From NCBI GenBank assembly GCA_024741835.1, contig JAENRP010000446.1, positions 1 through 29,753 on the forward strand: a DNA stretch of 29,753 nucleotides. The letters run 5' to 3'. A program made the translations under genes and the position numbers. Each line of letters starts with the position of its first letter. The stretch's first letter is position 1. The notes below the pieces were generated by a model. That model was not told where the DNA came from and did no database searches. It saw only the letters and a program-made list of their open reading frames with translations. Below, piece by piece: positions 10,499 to 19,308 of this stretch. Origin of the DNA: Diplocarpon mali. Its lineage: Eukaryota > Ascomycota > Leotiomycetes > Helotiales > Drepanopezizaceae.

Positions 10499-12290
10499 GC
10501 TCTTCCCATCTGCGTCTTCATTCTGCGCAGTTGACGGTGCTGGCGGCGAAGGCGGGTAAGACGTGAGAGTGCGAGTGAGAAGAGAGGAGGAGGAGGAGGA
10601 GGAGGAGAAGGGCGCGAGAAGGGGATGTGGAAGGGTAGTGCTCGCACCAAGAGGAAGGGAAGGTAGATCCGACAACTCGCCAAGGAATCGCTATCGTTAT
10701 CGGTATGACTACGACTTGGGCCGGGCCCGACGTCTCGCTTGCCAAGCCCCCCCCCACATGGGAGGGTAAACAGTAGGAAGTAAATAGAGCAAATACTAAG
10801 TACCTCCTGACGAGGGCCTCACCCCCTCCCCCTTACCCTTGGCTGTGGGATGCTGCGCGGACTTGCCTAGCTGCTGTGCCGTCGGACTCTTGCACATCGC
10901 TATCATCATCACCATCACCGTCCCGCCTCTCTCTGTTCTTTTTTTTGTTTTTTTTCCTCCACCCCCCCACCCACCTGTCCAGTGGACTCGGTGCGAAGTA
11001 GCGTAGATCGTAGGAGTTGTGAGGTGTCGATGCAGATGCCGATGCATGGAGCTGGCCTCGCACCCGTCCGCTTGGCGCCACTCAGCGCTGGTGCATTTGC
11101 TCTTTTTGCTACGCCTCCCTCCCTCCTGTGGACTGTACACGGTGCACCGCAGATGTCATATCTTCCTCGACGCGGCCTCACGATAAGGCTCAGCAGCGCC
11201 GGTCGAGAGGGTCTACCCGCCGAGCTTTCGGGCGACCTGGGAGGCAGGAGGATGCATCGGCAGCGCCCCCTATGTTTTCTTATTTTGGCTTTCTGCTTAC
11301 CATCGTCTCCCCTCTTCTCCTTTCTTTTTCGCGGCTGCGGAGGGCGGATCCAAACCAGGGCAGAAACTCACCGAGGAGGGAAAAGGAACCAAAGAAAAAG
11401 GCAATCAAAAGGAAAGGGGAAAGCAAAAGTCAGAGAGGGATCCGACCATTGAGAAGTGCAGGCGAGGCAGGGCCGAACGCCTTCAACCTTAACTGACCAA
11501 AAGTAAGGAGGTCATGATGGTTTTACTCCGGCCTGACGAGAAGCTTCACGACGTTTTGTCTTACCAGGGACGCTGTACACGCCTCGCCGCCTCCTCGCCC
11601 CTCTCGTCTTGCCTCTGTCGTTCGCGTCGACCGACCTGCGGAGAATAGCGAGGCTTTCTGTCTCCAGCCTGGTAGGCTTCGCAGCGCAGGAAGGTCTGGG
11701 GAAAAGCCATTCTCCCAGCTCAGCTCAAGCTCTCCCTATGCTGTGTACACTCCCCCTCCCCAGGGGCGTAACACGGTACACTGTACACGTTCAGGAGACG
11801 ACTCCGGGACCAAGCAGCCCGTCTGATGCTATCAGGCGGAGGGCTGTACCGCACCCCGCCAGCGGTAGGTCCTCGTACCTGAGGAATCATAACCATCCGT
11901 ACGCGCCGCATCCTGCTCGAAATTCCCGCGGGCGTGCGAGTGCGAGTCCCTGGGACGATAAGATTCATAAGAGTCATAAGATTCACGCACCAGGGACGGA
12001 CCCCCCCGGAAGCTGCAAGTGCATACTGCGAGTGCAGTCGGCCGTTGGCATCCAGAGAGTTCAGGCCCCGTAGGAGTACAGCCCCTTATCTATGAGCTGT
12101 CGGATTGGAATGCAGCGAAAAAACACCCAATGACCATGCAGCAGTTGCTGATTACGACGCACGCGAAGCGAGCCCCCGGTGTTTGGGAGGCGTGGGCCCA
12201 CTCAGGGCGTCTTCTGTCTTTTGGACGTGAGGTTTCTTCGCGCAGGTCGGTGGGGAATAGTCGTAGGTAAGTGACTCGTAAATGGTAGAT

Positions 12291-12356
12291 GGTCCTCGCA
12301 GGTGGTCTTCGTAGCTGGTCTTCGTAGGTGGTCCTCGTAGCCAAGTCCTCGTAGCG
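12291..12356. repeat. Degenerate 13-bp tandem repeat
   Basis: Four to five copies of a unit like GGTCYTCGTAGST with a few substitutions and a 2-base shift in the last copies. Confidence 0.7.
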
Positions 12357-12416
12357 AGCTACCTCGCCTGGGCAGGCCGGTGCACGTGATCAGGGAGGAT
12401 TCATGTCGCGCCTTGC

Positions 12417-12467
12417 GCCTCGGAGGGAGTTGGGCCTCGGAGGGAGTTGGGCCTCGGAGTTGGAGCT
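12417..12467. repeat. 17-bp tandem repeat
   Basis: Two exact copies of GCCTCGGAGGGAGTTGG are followed by a shortened third copy. Confidence 0.8.
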
Positions 12468-12519
12468 GGGACGACACATCACACACCCCCTTGTTCCAGG
12501 ATTGGTCACGGGCGTGGGT

Positions 12520-12594
12520 CGGGCGGGTGTGGCGGGTACGGGTAAGGCGGGTAAGGCGGGTAGGGCGGGTAAGACGGGTAAGGCGGGTAAGGCG
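12520..12594. repeat. 9-bp GC-rich minisatellite
   Basis: Roughly seven to eight copies of GGCGGGTAA with substitutions. It generates artefactual Thr/Arg/Leu-rich or Tyr/Pro-rich open frames on the opposite strand. Confidence 0.85.
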
Positions 12595-12921
12595 ACCTCG
12601 AAGTAGGGGTGCTGCATACCCGGGTATTCCGGCCGAGGTCCCTCGCGGATCCCCGGCCCGGGTAGGAAGCGCTCGTACGAAAGAGGACCAAGCAGCGCCC
12701 CCGAGGCCCCCGCGTCGGGGCAGATGATATCGAATAATACCAACCCCTCCATGCCGCAAGCCGTTGCGTCTCTCCCGCCAAGCGCCTCAACCCAACAGCA
12801 TGCTTTCTGATAGATCCGCCCGGTCGATCTGCTCCCGGGCCGGCGAGCCCACCGCACCGTCTCGGTAGCTGTCTCGGTCCCCAGCCCAGCTCGGCTACGA
12901 GGCCGCGAGGCAGAGGGGGAC

Positions 12922-13093
12922 TGTTGGTATCACATTAGGCGGTTGTGTGCACAGGTGAAGCCTTTCGAATACGTTGGATTGTATTCGGGTGTAAAAGCTT
13001 GCTCTCGAAGCTACTCCTCGAGAGCGTAGAGTAAATACAGTAGTGCCAAGCCTTCGATATCATGTGACGAATCACATGACCCGCTTCCCGACA
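12922..13093 (+). mobile_element. Solo-LTR-like element, copy A, with 5-bp target-site duplication
   Basis: A 172-base element beginning TGTTGG and ending CCCGACA, bounded on both sides by GGGAC (12917-12921 and 13094-13098). TG..CA ends with short imperfect inverted termini and a 5-base duplication are the hallmark of LTR retrotransposon insertion. There is no internal coding region, so this is a solo LTR or a miniature LTR element. Three hairpins are visible: CGAATAC/GTATTCG (12966-12972 with 12981-12987), GCTCTCGA/TCGAGAGC (13001-13008 with 13018-13025) and TCATGTGA/TCACATGA (13060-13067 with 13072-13079). Copies B and C share the sequence throughout. Confidence 0.8.
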
Positions 13094-13098
13094 GGGAC

Positions 13099-13507
13099 CA
13101 AAAGTAAATACCCGCCGGATTCGCGAGTCCCGCGGGACTGCGGACCGTACGCAGTCCAGCGGATACGAGCTGCGCTACGCAGACCCCGTTCTGGATTACC
13201 CTGCCCTGCCCTGCGCATCCAGCGCGAGACGACCCATCCGAGGGCTTCTAGAAGTCCAGCCCCTCGCCCGGCGGCTCCCCCGTGTCTACTCTCGACCCCG
13301 GGATGCATGCATCCTCGTACCCCCCCCTCTAAATATACACACTACACACCGCACTGCGGCAGACCAGGTAAGCCCCCCTCCCCTGAGACCGTCTCGGCTT
13401 GATCCGACGAGGCCCGGTAAGGCACGATGACTAACAGCACACACGCCGAGTAGAGGAGGGTGGAGGAGGGGACCAGTACTCTCGGGAGTCAGAGCCAGGG
13501 GAAGAGG
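13099..13507. other. Spacer between LTR-like copies A and B
   Basis: About 410 bases with no recognised gene. Because copy A carries its own duplication on both sides, this is host sequence rather than the inside of an A-to-B element. Confidence 0.5.
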
Positions 13508-13512
13508 AAAGG

Positions 13513-13686
13513 TGTTGGCTTCACATGAGGTGCTTGTGCGCACAGGTGAAGCTTCTCGAATACGTGGGATTATATTCGTAGGTAAAAGCTGGCTTTCGAG
13601 GCTATTCCCCGAGAGCGTAGAGTAAATACTGTATTTTGCCAAACCTTCCTTGTCATGTGCCAGATCACATGACCTATAAGCCGACC
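13513..13686 (+). mobile_element. Solo-LTR-like element, copy B
   Basis: A 174-base copy of the same family in the same orientation as copy A, beginning TGTTGG and ending GCCGACC (the expected final A is C). The flanks are AAAGG (13508-13512) and AGAGG (13687-13691), which match at four of five positions, so the duplication is imperfect or decayed. The core hairpins are retained, with a G-U-type replacement in stem 2 (CTTTCG against CGAGAG). Confidence 0.7.
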
Positions 13687-13900
13687 AGAGGGAAGAGAGA
13701 AGAGGGGAAGAAGCACCGCACGTGAGGCGGCAGCTAGCTCGGAAAAGGCTGCGTCAGCCGAACATCCTTGAGCTCGAGCCGGGGGGGAGCTGAGCCCCGG
13801 GGCTCTCGCGAGTCCCGAGGAGTCGGATGGGAGAGGTCGGGTGCGGAGGGTCGCGGATCGTGGCTTGTGGATTGACGTTTGGATTAGAGAGAAGGAGAGG

Positions 13901-13910
<10 letters not shown>

Positions 13911-13931
<21 letters not shown>
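13911..13931. repeat. (GA)n microsatellite
   Basis: An uninterrupted GA dinucleotide run within a longer purine-rich stretch. Confidence 0.9.
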
Positions 13932-13934
<3 letters not shown>

Positions 13935-14014
13935 GAGGAATTGGATCGAGGGGGCTTGCTGTTGAGAGGATAGATAGGGTTGGGTGTGATATGGGTGAGT
14001 GGGGCTCAGAGCGA

Positions 14015-14103
14015 AGAGGCAGAGCAAGAGGCAGAGCAAGAGGCAGAGCCAGAGCAAGAGGCAGAGCAAGAGGCAGAGCAAGAGGCAGAGCAAGAGGCAG
14101 AGG
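14015..14103. repeat. 12-bp tandem repeat GAGGCAGAGCAA
   Basis: About seven copies, one carrying an internal 6-base GCCAGA variant. The unit is a multiple of three, so all frames through it are periodic; the resulting peptides are not evidence for a gene. Confidence 0.9.
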
Positions 14104-14467
14104 AATGGAGGGCGAAGAGGGATCCTCTAACCAGTCTCTACCTCCACCGACTCGAGGGTCAGATGGACAGAGGTAGGTAGAGAGTGCGCCTGCTGTGGTA
14201 GCGACTCGCTGTGTTTGCCGCGTATTGCCTACATGGCGGGACGCGGTGGTGAATCGCAACCTTCTCTGACAGCGCGACGGACGAGAAAACAGGTCCTCAT
14301 AGGAAAATGTGCACATCGATATCCTCCTCGGCGTCGGTGCGCGCTACCCCACGGCTGCATCGGTCGCCCAGGACGTGTGTTCGAATGCGATCCTCGCTTA
14401 GCTCGACCCTTCGACGTATTTGGTTGTTTACCTACCGCAGCGATACGAATTTCTTCGCCAACCCTGA

Positions 14468-14485
14468 NNNNNNNNNNNNNNNNNN
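14468..14485. other. Assembly gap (18 N)
   Basis: Eighteen undetermined bases. Open frames crossing this point are unreliable, and the true gap length may differ. Confidence 0.99.
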
Positions 14486-14732
14486 CCCCCTTGCAAGAGA
14501 AACCAGTTGCATGTCGAGAGCGACCATCGCCATCGCGCTAGATCTCCTCTGTGCGATCGGGAGCGAGCCTCAGTAGTCGTAGTGCTGCTGCTGGCTTGCG
14601 TAGGTGGCGCCGCCTGGGTCTCGGTGGGAAAGGGATGAGACGGGGAGAGGCTGCGGGTGGCGGAGACAACACGTGCAAGCGAGCGTGGCGCGTCCAATGC
14701 ATTGTGCTGATACGATGGTAGAAGATGAAGTG

Positions 14733-14921
14733 TGTCGGCATACGGGTCATATGATAAATTGTCATGTGATTAGTCATATGACAATTAAGGCTTGGGAAAT
14801 ACTGTATTTACTCTACGCTCTCGAGGAATAGCTTCGAGGGCAAGCTTTTACACTCGACTACAATACAACGTATTCGAAGAAGCTTCACCTGTGCATACAA
14901 TCACCTATTGTGATGCCAACA
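14733..14921 (-). mobile_element. Solo-LTR-like element, copy C, inverted, with 5-bp target-site duplication
   Basis: A 189-base copy of the family in reverse orientation. On the plus strand it runs from TGTCGG to CCAACA and is flanked by AAGTG on both sides (14728-14732 and 14922-14926). Read on the minus strand, its first 120 bases differ from copy A at about 13 positions by eye. It is about 16 bases longer near the end distal to TGTTGG, where the TCATATGA hairpin arm appears a second time. Its own perfect duplication shows an insertion independent of A and B. Confidence 0.8.
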
Positions 14922-14926
14922 AAGTG

Positions 14927-15494
14927 TGTCTGACCTTGCTGCTTTTCGGAGAGCGGATCTGGCGGTGCCGTGGTACTCTTCTCAGTCGGCTGCAGATGAG
15001 GGCCTCTCCATCCCATGGACTTGGACCATCCAGAAACTCAGCGACATCTCGAAACCAACGGCCAACGTGTGCAGCTCTCACTGGACCAGGCGAGGATCGT
15101 GGTGAAGCTGAACATTCCATCCGGCATCGCAGAGCCTGCTCGACATGCTGATATGGTGTTCGGGTGCGCACTGAATACTGCGCATACTTGCTTTCACTCA
15201 GAGATGCTGCCCAACGTTTCTTTCCGCGCAGTGAAGTTCAGACACCTCAGCACAAGACAACCCTCTCGAAGCTGATTCCTCCCAATGGCACGAGTATTTC
15301 GGATTCACTGGACGAGCTCGGGAGTAGCCGACATCCCGCCATTAGCGCGTCACGGGGTCTCGCGTTCGCGACGACTGCCTGGCTCTTCCCCGCGACGACA
15401 TGTCGAGAATCCGTGAGCCGCGTACACACATTCTCCAACTCCTTTGTTTCTTTCTCGGAAAACGTACCCCACGCCCCCGCATCGGCCTTATGAG
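14927..15494. other. Upstream region of DNA ligase IV
   Basis: About 570 bases between LTR-like copy C and the LIG4 start codon. No gene is supported. Any LIG4 promoter must lie here or extend into the LTR-like element. Confidence 0.5.
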
Positions 15495-18400
15495 ATGTCG
15501 CGCGCAGAAGACGCCGACGCGGACGGACTTGCAGATCACCAGCTCATGTACGGCCATGGCCTGTTCAGCGAGGAAGAGCTGGATGAGAAGTGAGCACCGC
15601 GGAAGCGTGTCAGGTCTCTCCAGCTAACTTCCCCAAGATACCCCTCAAGGCCGTTCAATCAGCACAAGACGCCGCCTTTTCACCAGCTCGTAACATCGCT
15701 CCTCGCCCCCCTTACCGAGAACAAGACGAAGGTCGGGGGCCCGACGACCAGCCGGAAAAAGGGACCCGGGTCCAAGACGGCGACGCCTCGCGAGAAGCGC
15801 CAGAACATCCTCGAGCGCTTCGTCTCCAGATGGCGCAGCGAGGTCGGCAACGACTTCTACCCCGCCATCCGCCTCATCCTGCCCGAGAAAGATCGCGACA
15901 GGCCCGGGTACGGCCTAAAGGAGAAGAACATAGGCAGGCTGGTCGTGAAGATGGTGAAGATCAACCCGAAGTCCGAAGACGCCCAGAACCTGACGGACTG
16001 GAAGAAGATCAGCTCTGCGAGCCAGAGCGCCGGAGACTTTGCGGGCAGGTGTCACGAGGTCTTGTCCAAGCGAGCTATGCGGACCACGCCAGGCGATATG
16101 CGGATCGCCGAGGTCAACGCTCTGCTCGATCGGCTTGCCTCCGTGTCGGGGGAAGAGGACCAGCTGCCGATATTCGAGACCTTCTACAACCGGATGAACG
16201 CGGACGAGCTCATGTGGCTGATCCGTATCATCCTCCGGCAGATGAAGATCGGCGCCTCGGAAAAGACCGTCCTCGATGCGAGTTAGGCTTCTTCCTCCCC
16301 TTGAGACGGCACTGACAGCCCATCTAGGTCTGGCACCCAGATGGCGACGCCTTGTTCAACGTCTCCTCGAGCTTGAGACGTGTGTGTTGGGAATTGCTCG
16401 ATCCAACCAAGACACTGGGTCGCAATGAAAAAGGAATTGCCCTGATGTCTTGCTTCCAACCCCAGCTCGCGCAGTTTCAGTCGCATAGCTTTCAGGTGAT
16501 GATCGACAAGATGAGACTCCCCATCGTAGATTCGAAACAAACCTTCTGGATCGAAGAGAAGCTCGACGGCGAAAGAATGCAGATGCACATGGAGACCGAC
16601 CCGAGAGGAGAGAAGCAGTTCAAGTTCTGGTCTCGGAAGGCCAAGGACTACACCTACTTGTACGGGGACAGTTTTGACGACCAGAAATCCTCCCTGACCA
16701 GATTCATCAGGGACGCCTTCAAGCCAGGTGTCGAGAACATCATTCTGGATGGGGAGATGGTAACCTGGGGCATGGAAGAAGACAAGATTGTAGGCTTTGG
16801 AACACTCAAGAGCGCTGCCATCTCGGAACAGAATAACCCGTATCAGACCAGCACGGGATTACGACCCCTATTCCGCGTCTTTGACTGCCTGTACTTGAAT
16901 GGCAAGCAGCTCACCCAGTATACCCTGGAAACCAGATACGAAGCTCTTGGGAGGGCTCTTCAAAACGTTCCTCGCCGGATCGAGATCCACGGCCACAGCA
17001 CAGCAACCCGTCAATCCGACATCGAAGGTAGACTCCGTGAAGTTGTCGCGGATGCATCGGAAGGCCTCGTGCTCAAGAACCCTGGATCCGTGTACACGCT
17101 GAACGAGAGGAACAATATGTGGATGAAGGTCAAGCCCGAGTACATGACTGAATTCGGCGAGTCTCTCGATGTCGTTGTGATAGGCGGCTACTGGGGAGGT
17201 GGCCACCGGGGCGGCAAGTTGGCATCTTTCCTGTGCGGATTGCGAGTGGATCCGGTCCATGTCGGGCGTGGTACGTGAGAACCTCAAGCTCGCGAGAGTG
17301 ACGTGACTGACTCTGAACATACCGCGCGGATCCCATGAGATGCTACTCCTTTTGCAAAGTTGGTGGCGGTTTCAGAGCTGAAGATTATGCCAAGATCGCC
17401 CATCAGACTGATGGGAAGTGGATCCCATGGGACGAAAAACGCCCGCCCAGGGAACTCATCGTCCTCGGTGGGGGCAGCAAGCAGCACGAAAAACCCGACG
17501 TCTGGATCAAGCCTTGCGACTCTGTCGTTCTTGAGGTCAAAGCAGCCTCGGTTGGGCAGTCCGATAGGTTTGGGACAAACTTCACGCTGAGATTTCCGCG
17601 CTTCCGGAGGATCAAAGACGAGAAGAGCTGGGATCAGGCGCTCTCGTTGGAGGAGTTCGACGAGTTGAAGCAGAGGGCTGAAGAGGAGTCCAAGAATAAA
17701 GACATGAAGGTCGAGAACCGGCGGATGACCAAGAGGCTGAAGAAAGAAAGGGTCATCGCCGGCAACGACAGCAAGATCAGGACACCGTACGCAGGGCCGG
17801 CGACCAAGATCTTCGAAAACCTGAACTTCTGCGTCCTGAGCGAGATGCTGGAGCCCCAGAAGAGGAGCAAGGCGGAGATCGAGCAGGCCATCAAGATCAA
17901 TGGTGGCAGCATCTTTCAGACCCCGCGCGCCCAGCAGAACATGATCTGTGTCGGGGACAAGAGGGTTGTCAAGGTTGCCAGTGTGGTGCAGAAGGGGCAG
18001 CAGAGCATTCTGAGACCAGCCTGGATTTTCGATGCCCTGAAGCAAGCTGAAGCTGATGGATTCGAGAAAGGACGCTACCTGCTCCCCTTCGAGCCAAGAC
18101 ATATGCTCCACCTGACCGACGGCTCCCGGGACGAGGTCGAGGGCAACGTGGATGCGTATGGCGACAGCTATGCACGCGATACCAATGCGCACGACCTGAA
18201 GATCCTCATGGGTGATATGGTCCACCCCCAGAGCTCGTCCTTCGCCGCAGACGAGTTCCTCGCGCAGCTGGAGGAGCACGGCACGGGGCTCGGGGATCTC
18301 CCCGGATCGGTGTTCCGGAGATGCGTTGCCCGGTTCGTCGCTGCGGACGGAGACCAGGTGAGGGCCGGCCTCGACGCGGCGATTCCAAGGAACCAATTCC

Positions 18401-18606
18401 TGTTCGCTGGCGGGCGGATTGCCGAGGTGGGTGGCGGCGAGGCCATCACCCACTACGTGCTTCTCGACGAGGACCCCGAGCTGGTCGGCTCTGTGAGGCG
18501 GACGATCTCGCGGCTGGCGAGGATCCCGAGACTCGTCGGTCTGGATTGGGTGAGGGATAGCTGGGCAGAGAGAACGCTGCTGGACGAGGAGCGATACGCG
18601 CTATGA
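15495..18606 (+). CDS. LIG4: DNA ligase IV (non-homologous end joining)
   Basis: Four exons: 15495-15589, 15638-16277, 16328-17274 and 17340-18606, giving about 982 residues. LIG4 seals double-strand breaks in the nucleus with its XRCC4/Lif1 partner, using ATP. The N-terminal region has EEELDEKYPSRPF across the first splice, then a DNA-binding domain. Adenylation motif I is KLDG with Lys323 as nucleotidyl acceptor. Motif III is FRVFDCLYLNG, motif IV EGLVLKNP, and motif V MKVKP near 511-515. The OB domain follows from GGGF to about 650. Two BRCT domains lie near 717-807 and 879-979, separated by the linker that binds XRCC4-type partners; the order and length are normal for fungal LIG4. Intron 1 has CTAAC before its acceptor. 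Intron 2 is GC-AG. The third acceptor is uncertain (see the separate entry). All catalytic motifs are intact. Confidence 0.95.
15590..15637 (+). other. LIG4 intron 1
   Basis: A 48-base intron starting GTGAGC and ending AAG, with GCTAAC near 15623-15628. Joining the flanks restores the conserved DEKYPSRP sequence. Confidence 0.9.
16278..16327 (+). other. LIG4 intron 2, GC-AG type
   Basis: A 50-base intron with donor GCGAGT instead of GT and acceptor TAG; CTGAC lies about 11 bases before the end. Splicing exactly here joins KTVLD to VWHPDGDALF, as in LIG4 homologs. The only nearby GT (in GAGTTAGG) cannot keep the frame with any local AG. Confidence 0.85.
17275..17339 (+). other. LIG4 intron 3, acceptor uncertain
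   Basis: Donor GTGAGA and acceptor CATGAG give a 65-base intron and an in-frame junction VGRGT/CYSFCKVGGGF. However, the bases just before this acceptor would encode DPMR directly ahead of CYSF, which resembles what LIG4 homologs have there. No AG lies immediately upstream of that segment and a TGA precedes it, so including it would need a non-AG acceptor or a sequence error. Confidence 0.6.
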
Positions 18607-19308
18607 GATGTGTCTATGAGATGTGTCTATGGGATGTTTGTAGAAGATGTGTGTGAGGAGGTGTGTATCATGAGATATGCGCAATGAGTCCCCGGGCTTG
18701 CCGGGCTGGTGCTACGGAATCCGACTGCCTCGGGGGTCGATGGGATGCCGAGACCCGCCCGAGTCAACGGGCATCTCGAGTCCCGGCAGCGGCAGCCCCC
18801 GCCCTCCCTCCTTCGAATCCCGGCTCCCAAAGCACGCAGGATGCGTATCGGTCGACTGCACGCGCCGAAGTTAATAACATCGTCGTGGTGACGCCCGTCT
18901 CCCGCTCGGCCCGCCACCGTGGCGAAAGCACAGTCTCGGGCCAGACCCCCGGCGAATCATTCCTGAAGCGAGTATCTCATGGCTCGATCCTGTCCGGCGT
19001 CCGTCGGGCAGCAGGACGGGACGTGCCTGGAGGGGGGACAGCTCACGTCTTGGCACCCCCCGAGTTAAGCGAGGAGGCCGTATCAACATCCCTTGCTCCC
19101 AGCCAGTCATCATACCACCAATGAGCAGAGGGTCTCGAAGCCCACAGTGGCGGACCCATTCCTCACTCCGGCCGCGGATCGGGATAGAAAGTGGCAGCGT
19201 GCTCGCCCTTCTCTCCCTCTCTCTCCTCGTCTCTTCTCTCTGGCCCCGGGGAAGCTCTCCACGGCCTCTCCTCGACAACCGACCACCTCACAGCGAGCAG
19301 CGCCAGCA
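18607..19308. other. Intergenic between LIG4 and the secreted-protein gene
   Basis: About 700 GC-rich bases. The first 60 carry GATGTGTCTAT-type short repeats in the LIG4 3' flank. The stretch before 19309 is pyrimidine-rich (about 19200-19260), as is common in fungal leaders. No gene is supported. Confidence 0.5.

Larger units (their letters stand above)
10499..12921. other. Long intergenic region with repeats, no supported gene
   Basis: About 2.4 kb with no recognised coding sequence. Several open frames of 90-185 codons exist on both strands, but they are Arg/Pro/Ser-rich, overlap each other and lack domains. The left part is the leader and promoter side of the minus-strand gene ending at 9218; it includes a GGA repeat (10582-10609) and a T-rich run (10936-10961). 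Tandem repeats cluster at 12291-12600 and are listed separately. Confidence 0.5.
13692..14732. other. Repeat-rich spacer with assembly gap
   Basis: No supported gene. It holds a GA run, a 12-bp tandem array and the N run, each listed separately. Arg/Glu-rich or Leu-rich open frames here are translations of the repeats. Confidence 0.5.

Noticed and set aside
12202..12857. Minus-strand frames with Thr-Arg-Leu or Leu-Pro-Ala-type repeats
   Set aside because: They encode the 9-bp minisatellite and its flanks.
12922..13686. Copies A and B as the two LTRs of one miniature retrotransposon
   Set aside because: Copy A has its own perfect 5-bp duplication immediately on both sides, which would not occur if A and B belonged to one insertion.
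12923..14920. A CRISPR array or SINE explanation for the 170-bp repeats
   Set aside because: Three copies at irregular distances in both orientations with target-site duplications do not fit CRISPR, and no tRNA-like A and B boxes or poly-A tail were found for a SINE.
17284..18453. 389-codon minus-strand open frame
   Set aside because: It lies wholly opposite LIG4 exon 4, whose BRCT-coding frame is clear; this is a codon-bias shadow.
18800..18840. A TTCGAATCCC string resembling a tRNA T-arm
   Set aside because: No acceptor stem, D-arm or anticodon arm could be folded around it.
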